DNA from: Jimgerdemannia flammicorona
Taxonomy: Eukaryota; Mucoromycota; Endogonomycetes; Endogonales; Endogonaceae
Length of the DNA: 14,600 nt
Direction: 5' to 3'
NCBI GenBank assembly: GCA_003990745.1
Contig: RBNI01004130.1
Span: 1 to 14,600 of the forward strand
Part shown: positions 9,040 to 14,600 of the stretch, piece by piece
Position numbering within the stretch: the first letter of the stretch is position 1
Layout: each line of letters begins with the position of its first letter
Translations under genes and position numbers: made by a program
The notes under the pieces: model-generated
Seen by the model: the letters and a program-made list of their open reading frames with translations, nothing else
What the model was told of the DNA's origin: nothing
The model's database searches: none

Positions 9040-9840
9040 GTGATTTTGGTAAAGTTGGTAACAAATTGCCAGTAATAGTTTACTAGTCCCAGAAATAACT
9101 GGAGGTCCTTCAACTTCTTGAGTCTGGGCCATTTCTTGATTATAGAGATTTTGCTGGGGTCTAATTTGATTCTATTGAGAGTGACAATGAATTCAAGAAA
9201 TTGAATTTCTCCCAGTAGGAATTCACATTTACTGAGTTTTGCAAAGAGTCGGTTTTCTTGAAGCTTTAATAGTACTAGTTTAAGGTGTTCAAGATGTTCC
9301 TTCAGGGTTTTGCTGAAGACCAGGATGTCATCAATATAGATAACAATAAATTTGTCTTAATACATATGAGTGTAGAATAGTATTCATCAGTATCTAAAAG
9401 GTTGTAGGAGCATTAGTTAAGCCAAAGAGCATAACCAGGAACTCAAAATGTCTATAGCAAGTTCAGAAGGTAGTTTTGTAGATGTCTTCTTCTTTTATAG
9501 TATTTACCAGTAACTATTTTATAGGTCAAAAGAGCTTATGAATTATAGGTTGAGAAGTCTATTGAATATTTCATCAATTTGGAATAATGGACAGCAGTTC
9601 TTGATGGTCTGTTCATTGAGGTCTCAGTAGTCAATACAGATTTGTAGGTCTCCTCCTTTCTTGATAACAAAGAGGACTGGTGCACTATAGAGTGATACAC
9701 TAGGTCTAATGAATCCTTATTCTAAAAGTTCATCAATCTCTTTCTTGAGTATATCAATTTCTCTCAGAGATATGTAGTAGATTGACTTGAGGGCTGGCTT
9801 GGTATCTAGGATGGTCTTGATGGCATAGTCTACTGTTTGT
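9040..9840 (-). pseudogene. pol: Gypsy reverse transcriptase
   Basis: RT blocks appear in order. They are [62 protein letters not shown], then HFEFLVMLFGLTNAPTTF. The active site is FIVIYIDDILVFSKTL (YIDD at about 9337-9326). LSKCEFLLGEIQFL and LQLFLGLVNYYWQFVTNF follow. The FGLTNAP block lies in another frame from the blocks on both sides, so there are shifts near 9510 and 9350. Stops are frequent, for example after LLE and in FDL. The YIDD catalytic residues themselves are intact. It is followed without gap by RNase H. Confidence 0.92.
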
Positions 9841-10109
9841 TTTAGTAGTAGGCTCTTTAGGAGTTTCTTTAGAAATATGTCTCAGAATTTCTGGAGTAAG
9901 GGTCTAATATAGCTGTCAACTTTGGAAAAATCTTCTTTAAGGTTCTTGGGTTCACCTTTGGATTATCAGATAGAGATAGCAAAGAGAGAGCATTTCTTGG
10001 CCAATTTCTTGAGTTGTAGTTTGTTGATGTGAGTGATCTTTGGGCCTTAGTCACTAGAACTAAGTAGGTCTCTTTTATCTTGCAGTTTGAAATTGTGACA
10101 TACTTTCTT

Positions 10110-10500
10110 GATGGTCTGAGAGTAGTTTACCCAATCAATCATAAGGTTTTCTTGTTTTAACTATAGGGTCCCAAGGATGATTTCATTATCAGAAAGTGAT
10201 ATGATTTGAAGTGTAATATGTACTTGATAGTTGCCAATTCCTGAAGAGTAGGTTGCAGACTTTCTTGCTAATGATATGAGAGATTCCATCAGCTATAGTA
10301 ACATCTTGAGTCTATTGTACTGGAGTGGTCAGAACCTTGGGTCTGTTGGCTGTTTCTTCATTAATGAAGTTGTCTGGGATACTACTGTCTATTATGATTT
10401 TTAGAGGTGCTCAATTTACAAAAGCTTGGAGGGTAAGCAGTTTGTCTGATCTAATAGTGGTGATTTCAGTTATAGGAGCTTTCCTTCTGTTAGTTCTCCT
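10110..10500 (-). pseudogene. pol: Gypsy aspartic protease
   Basis: In the same frame as the dUTPase upstream, the protein reads PITEITTIRSDKLLTLQAFV and then PLKIIIDSSIPDNFINEE. IIIDSS at 10389-10381 corresponds to the retropepsin D-S-G or D-T-G active site. The third residue is Ser (AGT), a likely G to A product of GGT. Further on, in another frame, EIILGTL followed by LKQENLMIDW (about 10180-10120) matches the protease C-terminal I-L-G-x-x-W-L block. Retropepsins cut the Gag-Pol polyprotein. The catalytic Asp is kept, but frame changes and stops disable the gene. Confidence 0.82.
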
Positions 10501-10629
10501 TTGGACCAGTTCATTGACACAAGAGAAGCAATTGTCAATCATTCAAGAAGAGTAAATTCTAATGTCATGGGGTCATCAACCACTTGGTACAAATCCATCT
10601 TCAATTTTTTTATAGAATTGTTTTTTCTT

Positions 10630-11055
10630 ATTTATAGTGGGTTGTGCTGATGTTTTATTAGATGGGCCAAATCCTTTGGATTCTTGAATGTTAGGCAGTA
10701 GTTCAGGAACTTCCTTGACTGTCATTGTTGACTCAATTTTCATGAATAGGATTTGGATTATATAGAAACTAATAGAGATCTTAAATAGTATCTAGCTATG
10801 GTTTCAGATGGGGACAATAATTTCGCCTGTATAATTTTTGTCAATAATTCCTCTTTTTCCCAAGAGTCCTTTTAATGCTAGACTACTGCACCAGCATATT
10901 CTTCCAATATGTCCTTCAGAAATTTAAATACTGATCTCTGTATAGACTTGCTTGACTTCTTGGTTAGAAACTGTAACTTCTTCAGCTTCATACTGATCAT
11001 ACCTAGCTGCTTTTTGGCTTTCTTTGGTTGGGGCTATAGCAGTTGGCCTTAACTT
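10630..11055 (-). pseudogene. dUTPase domain between Gag knuckle and protease of the gypsy element
   Basis: All five trimeric dUTPase motifs occur in order in one frame. Motif 1 is APTKESQKAARYDQYEAEEV (about 11040-10980). Motif 2 is GRICWCSSLALKG (about 10905-10867). Motif 3 is GIIDKNYTGEIIVPI (about 10851-10807), with its catalytic Asp and the Tyr retained. Motif 4 is a decayed ISFYIIQILFMK (about 10770). Motif 5 is ESKGFGPSNK (10683-10654). The length, about 140 residues, fits the family. Stops lie before motif 2 and after motif 3; the Arg of motif 2 is replaced and motif 5 lacks its usual Arg. dUTPases hydrolyse dUTP to dUMP and so limit uracil in DNA. The reading frame continues to the protease with further stops, so it was probably made as part of the polyprotein. 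Confidence 0.85.
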
Positions 11056-11147
11056 AACAAAGTCAAGTGTTTTGGTAGTCAGATTGTAAAGGTGATATAG
11101 AGTAGTAATAGTTGCTCATATTGCTGTTTGGAGTTTTCAGTTGAGGC

Positions 11148-12965
11148 AGACATGTCATGTATCCTTTCTTTCAGCAATAGAAGCATATTCCACTTCTTTG
11201 GAGTTTATTTCTTTCTCCTTTTGTGAGTTTCTTGAAGGTATTCAGCTGGGTTAGTTCAGAATTTCAGAGTATCCATGAGGTGAATGTAGAGGGAGCTTGA
11301 GATGCTTCATGTTTGGGTTCTTCTTTCTTAGTTCAAGTTTTTCCTTGTTGATGAATTGCCTTCAGGGCATAATTGGTATAGCTTTTAGAATTCACTTGAC
11401 CATGGTCTTGATTCTTGCCAGGTACTATTATTAGTGATCACAACTAACTGTGTATCCTTGTTCTTAGATCTTTCTTATAAATCAGTCTGGTAGTGCATCA
11501 AACAAATGATCTGCTCTTATACTATTTTGTGCTTCATCATTAGCAATATATCCTAGACCAATAGTATTCAGGAGTGACTCACGTTTTATATAGAAGGTTT
11601 TGAATTTCTCTTTGCCATATATATCAAATTTAAGGTTGTGGAGTTTTACTCAAGATTCAGCAATTAGAGTTTCACTGCAATATTAAGCAATTATGAGTTG
11701 TTTGAGCCCAGGGGCCACAGGGTGGTCTCTATATCCTGGGGTATTATTCACTATATTTTGGGCAATAACCACAGATTGCGTGTCTTAGATAAGAGATTTT
11801 TTAGAAAGAGTTTGCCACTATTCTTCAGCAAGTCCTTGAAAGAATGTAACAACTCAACAGATATAAGCCATAGTAGTAACAAAGAGTTATTCCAGAGTGT
11901 GGTCTTAATTGTTTATTAGAAGACAGTCAGCAACTCACTCATTGGTCTATTGATTGGCTTCAAAATTAGTATCAACTATACTAATAAAGCTTTGGACTTC
12001 TTGTGTAGTACCATTAAAGGTAGATAGGCTCAGACTTTTTGTTGGTCTGGTCTATTCAGCTAAGGTATTAATGGTTGCTACTATTATGGCTATCAGAGCT
12101 ATAAGGTCTGAAATCTGTTGGTTTGCTATTTTATTTATTAGAGGTAGTTGAACTATTAGTAGTAGTGTTACTGGTATGACTTGAGATACTGGTGCAGAGT
12201 GTGATAGTGTTCTTAGAGTCTGTATAAGTTGCTGGCATAACTGTTGTAGGTCTAGTGTAAGGACTTGATAGATAACTGTCTGTTGCCCTATAAGTGTATT
12301 TTGTCCTGAGAGAGATATACCTCTCTTAGTAGTATATCTAGGATAGAATTCACTAAGATACTCCTCCTCCTCTGGGTTTGTTTGGTATTAAAGTAGATAG
12401 TATCAGTTATATATCAGATTTCAGATGAGCTTAATTCAAAAGCTGATTCAGGTTCAGTATTAGCTTTAATTTCAGATAAGGCTATAGCTGGGCCAGCTTC
12501 TGGCTCAGAGTCTGATTATTGATATAGGATTTCACTGGCTTATTTTTTAAGAATTTGGTAGGCCTTGTAGTTCTGGAAATAGTAGTGTAAGGTAGTCTTT
12601 GTCCTGGTACAGTGATAATCTGTAAAGTTGAGCCACTTGGCTATAGAGACTCAGACTTTATGAGATACTAAGGCTAGAAAGATGGCTGCTAGTTGTCCTA
12701 GATTGCTCAGGTTTATAGAGCCAACAAAACTCTTATTGAGAAGAGTAAAGAAGGCTTCTTTAAGACCTTCTTCATCTTGACTTACAGGATATAGAGCAAG
12801 AAGTTCAGTATATAGGGTTTTGCCTATTTGCTGATTTAATTAGAGTACTTCTTTTTGTAGATGAAGTCTGTTTTACTTATTGCAGGTGTGGAGATCAAAT
12901 TGTCCTTATACATTAGGTTCAATTTACTCCAGATTGTCAGATAGTTTGAAATGAATTCTAGTTCA
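11148..12965 (-). pseudogene. gag: Gypsy Gag with C-terminal CCHC zinc knuckle
   Basis: Gag starts close to the primer-binding region. The first frame has RIHFKLSDNLE, NRLHLQKEVL, NQQIGKTLYTELLALYP and NLGQLAAIFLALVSHKV, and runs to about 12370. A second frame carries YLSEFYPRYTTKRGISLSGQ, then the core FNGTTQEVQSFISIVDTNF (about 12018), VVTFFQGLAEE, and FDIYGKEKFKTFYI with DHLFDALPD. A third frame carries LQRSGICFYC, then KKGYMTCLPQL (11185-11148), a zinc knuckle whose His has become Tyr, as CAC to TAC would produce. Gag would form the particle and bind RNA. Numerous stops, many at likely CAG, CAA or TGG codons, and two or more frame changes mark it as dead. The exact start codon is not visible. 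Confidence 0.85.
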
Positions 12966-12967
12966 GA

Positions 12968-12985
12968 GATTGGGCTTTATACCAA
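12968..12985 (-). other. Possible primer-binding site
   Basis: Two bases inside the 5' LTR the minus strand reads TTGGTATAAAGCCC. It resembles a decayed site for initiator-Met tRNA (TGGTATCAGAGC), with the C and G positions altered. Position and partial match support it; chromoviruses can also self-prime. Confidence 0.35.
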
Positions 12986-12987
12986 CT

Positions 12988-13316
12988 TGTAGAAATTCTC
13001 ATAAAGAGTTATAGTAGAGTGAGGAAGTATCTTGAAGTGAAATTGGATTGTAAACTACTGCTATCAAGTTGTAAGAGAGTTACTTTGTTAGAGTACTATT
13101 ACATAGTTCTGGAAGGGTTTTCTGGAAGTTCTGATATTCTAGAAGACTATTTTCTTAAGGTCAAGATCAATTTCATATAGAGTATATCCTCTATGCTTAT
13201 TGATTTCAAGTTTGAATTCACATCTCAACTAATAGGTATATCTCTTCCTGATATATCTCACATTACAAAAATACATATCACCTATTTTTACACTATTCCT
13301 TAGAGAAATATCTTAA
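12988..13316 (-). repeat. 5' LTR of the gypsy element, strongly mutated
   Basis: This stretch of about 330 bases lies between gag and the second LINE. Matching blocks to the other LTRs are: 13166-13182 (agatcaatttcatatag) to 5921-5937 (ggttccatttgatatag); 13200-13217 (gatttcaagtttgaattca) to 6459-6475; and cttcctgat near 13238 to the cttcgtgat of the LTR at 14433. The upper end, ccttagagaaatatctta, fits the conserved LTR start with a small deletion. Divergence is high, so both ends are approximate. Confidence 0.6.
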
Positions 13317-13327
13317 GAATATATCCT

Positions 13328-14432
13328 TAAATCAGAGTTCTAAGGAGTATACTGAGTAGGGTGGCCCCAGTACATCTAGCTGGCAGTGTGTAGGAATGGG
13401 TCAGAGAGCTAGGTTGGATATGTCAAGCACTTTGTCAGATGGAAAGAAGGTTGGTAATAGTGGAGGAGGAGGTGTAGTATAGCTGAGTGGGAATCTGATG
13501 AGCTTTGCCAAGAAGATCAAGCATAGAGATCTGACTGCTGAACTAGATGGATGGCTGCAGGGTGGTAAGAAAAAAACTACTACTGGGGGACCAGGAGGGG
13601 CTCTCATGGGGGGGCTGAGTGGAAGAGCTGGTGGTGTAGTGACTGGAGGTATGATTGCTGATAGAGCAGTGACTGGTGATCTGAAAAAAAACTCAGATGT
13701 GACTGCTGATGGTAGGGCTGAGAAGATGGGGCCTGGATAGATAGGAGACCTGGTAGATAGTGTAATGGGCCTAGCAGTGGCCCCATTACTCAAGAAGTTA
13801 ATCTTAGAGTTTACTGTTACTTTGTGCTTCCAGGGCTTAGTAGTGACAGTAAAAATGATATTGGGGCTGATTGCTAAGCAGATGGCTGGTGTAGTATCTG
13901 TGAAGTTCCTTAGGAGATTAGAAGAGATAAAGGTGGGCTTTGAAGTGGCTGGGTCATTGGAGGATGCACTGAAGGCTGGTCTGACTATTGGAGAGATGTG
14001 TGTCCCAATGGTATTTATTTGAGGTAGGACACTAGGGTGGTGCAACTTCTGGTGAAAGGAGTACCTACAGTAATGGCTGTGGAGACAAAGAGAAGATTTT
14101 TGGAAGTTATGGCAGAGTATGGGGAAGTGGTTGATATTGGGTTCTGGGTCTGAGAAGAGTTCTCTTTCAGAATAAGAAATATTAATATCAGAATTCAGCC
14201 TGCCAGAAGGGAGGCTATGGGGAAGACTTATGATTGGTCTTTAGTGATAACATGGTGGGCCTTCAGGTGCAGGGTGATGAGGGTGAAGGAGAGTGAGGAA
14301 GAGAAGAAGGATTTGTTTAAAGCACTAAAAGAGCTGAGTGATATAGTGGAGCAGAGAAGAAAGGTATGGAAGGTATTTGTGGAGTCAACACATTTGGAGA
14401 TAGTAGATGAAAAGCACATCTGTATTGATAAG
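13328..14432 (+). mobile_element. LINE copy 2, 5' part, interrupted by an LTR
   Basis: The leader and ORF1 of this plus-strand element are homologous to the LINE at 1-5700, but diverged by roughly a third at protein level. It begins close to the end of the gypsy 5' LTR. At 14433 the ORF1 homology stops at ICIDK (gataag) and an LTR starts. In copy 1 the homologous text continues as ICINK-like VCINKEVWERSQ, which fixes the break exactly. Confidence 0.88.
13396..14432 (+). pseudogene. LINE copy 2 ORF1, broken by stops, a frameshift and an LTR
   Basis: From the ATG at 13396 one frame gives MGQRARLDMSSTLSDGKK, and after an early TAG (about 13480) LMSFAKKIKHRDLTAELDGW. A TAG at 13738-13740 separates this from VAPLLKKLILEFTVTLCF and GLVVTVKMILGLIAKQMAGV. 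A lost base between 14011 and 14022 shifts the frame, and homology resumes with VVQLLVKGVPTVMAVE, AEYGEVVDIGF, then KTYDWSLVITWWAFRCRV and THLEIVDEKHICIDK. The Gly-rich N-terminus, hydrophobic block and RRM-like region line up with copy 1 residue by residue. Only about the first 350 codons remain before the LTR. By family role it is an RNA-binding Gag-like protein. Confidence 0.85.
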
Positions 14433-14505
14433 TGTAAGCGCACAACCTCCAAGCCACAGAAATCACACGCGATCTCCGAACAAATCTGGAAATCACCTGC
14501 AAGAT

Positions 14506-14563
14506 CACGAAGCTGAGTCAAACAGAAGTCACAGTGCACAAAGCTGAGTCAATACCAAGTCAC
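14506..14563 (+). repeat. Two 27-bp direct repeats in the LTR, period 31
   Basis: Unit 1 (14506-14532) has cacgaagctgagtcaaacag and ends aagtcac. Unit 2 (14537-14563) has cacaaagctgagtcaatacc and ends aagtcac. The same pair is visible, mutated, on the other strand at 6457-6510. Confidence 0.8.
14514..14551 (+). promoter_or_regulatory. Pair of TGAGTCA (Gcn4/AP-1-type) sites in the LTR
   Basis: TGAGTCA occurs at 14514-14520 and 14545-14551, one in each direct repeat. It is the exact consensus of fungal Gcn4/CpcA bZIP activators. They lie within about 120 bases of the LTR start, in the likely U3 region. The binding role is inferred. Confidence 0.45.
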
Positions 14564-14600
14564 GAAACACAAGATCCACACAAATGGAATCTTACCAATC

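Larger units (their letters stand above)
5711..13316 (-). mobile_element. Ty3/gypsy chromovirus carrying a dUTPase, full-structure but dead
   Basis: Reading the minus strand from high to low coordinates gives, in order: 5' LTR, possible primer-binding site, Gag with CCHC knuckle, dUTPase, aspartic protease, RT, RNase H, integrase with GPY/F module, chromodomain, polypurine tract and 3' LTR. Integrase after RNase H, together with the terminal chromodomain, identifies a Ty3/gypsy chromovirus. The coding region holds dozens of stops and several frameshifts, is AT-rich and almost lacks CpG, as expected after RIP. I could not find a convincing target-site duplication. The outer LTR ends are approximate. 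Confidence 0.9.
14433..14600 (+). repeat. Younger LTR of the same gypsy family (5' end only)
   Basis: It begins TGTAAGCGCACAACCTCC inside LINE copy 2 ORF1. Its reverse complement aligns with 6438-6588 and, at the far end, with 5913-5931. It keeps six or more CpG sites (for example cacacgcgatctccgaac) that are changed in the older LTR. It continues past the window, so I cannot tell whether it is a solo LTR or part of an element. Confidence 0.82.

Noticed and set aside
10520..10545. NCFSC in the linker before the protease as a second zinc knuckle
   Set aside because: There is no matching His and Cys at knuckle spacing; the true knuckle is at 11185-11148.
10325..12151. Plus-strand open frames at 10325, 11698 and 11954, the first looking like membrane segments
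   Set aside because: They oppose gag, dUTPase and protease of the gypsy element; their hydrophobic look comes from AT-rich antisense sequence.
5706..13321. Target-site duplication around the gypsy element
   Set aside because: The bases next to the estimated LTR ends (tagct and aatat regions) do not match, and the ends are too uncertain to claim one.
13401..14045. Minus-strand open frame of 214 codons
   Set aside because: It is antisense to LINE copy 2 ORF1, whose plus-strand homology to copy 1 is clear.
1..14600. CRISPR arrays, tRNA or rRNA genes, host protein-coding genes
   Set aside because: I saw no regularly spaced repeats, no tRNA or rRNA signatures, and no frame that is not explained by the retroelements.

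Overview
The window is a nest of decayed retrotransposons with no recognisable host gene. It most likely comes from a filamentous fungus, probably a Pezizomycotina ascomycete. The evidence is a Tad/I-like LINE, a chromodomain Ty3/gypsy element (chromovirus), and a mutation pattern resembling repeat-induced point mutation (RIP): C to T changes, mostly at CpA, visible where copies can be compared. The species cannot be named from sequence alone.

Layout. (1) Positions 1 to about 5700, minus strand: a nearly complete GC-rich LINE with a short leader, ORF1 (3668-5638) and ORF2 (3633 to beyond the left edge). ORF2 encodes an endonuclease, a reverse transcriptase and a terminal zinc cluster. I count 3 in-frame stops in ORF1, and 16 stops plus one frameshift in ORF2. 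(2) About 5711-13316, minus strand: an AT-rich, almost CpG-free, full-structure Ty3/gypsy element. It has a 5' LTR (about 12988-13316), gag with a CCHC knuckle, a dUTPase, protease, RT, RNase H, integrase (HHCC, DDE core, GPY/F), a chromodomain, a polypurine tract, and a 3' LTR (6588 down to about 5711). The 3' LTR is split by an unrelated insertion of about 500 bp (5938-6435). (3) About 13328-14432, plus strand: the 5' part of a second, diverged LINE of the same family, head-to-head with the first. (4) 14433 to the right edge: the start of a younger, CpG-containing LTR of the same family as the gypsy element, inserted inside ORF1 of the second LINE.

How the parts relate. The gypsy element lies almost exactly between the 5' ends of two oppositely oriented LINEs. 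Its LTRs are heavily mutated, while the related LTR at 14433 keeps CpGs and shows the earlier state of the family. All coding regions here are pseudogenes. The integrase has lost two of its three catalytic acidic residues.

The main point of interest is a dUTPase-like domain with recognisable versions of all five family motifs in order. It lies between the Gag zinc knuckle and the protease, in the same frame as the protease. That is the place dUTPase occupies in betaretroviruses, and it is unexpected in a chromovirus.
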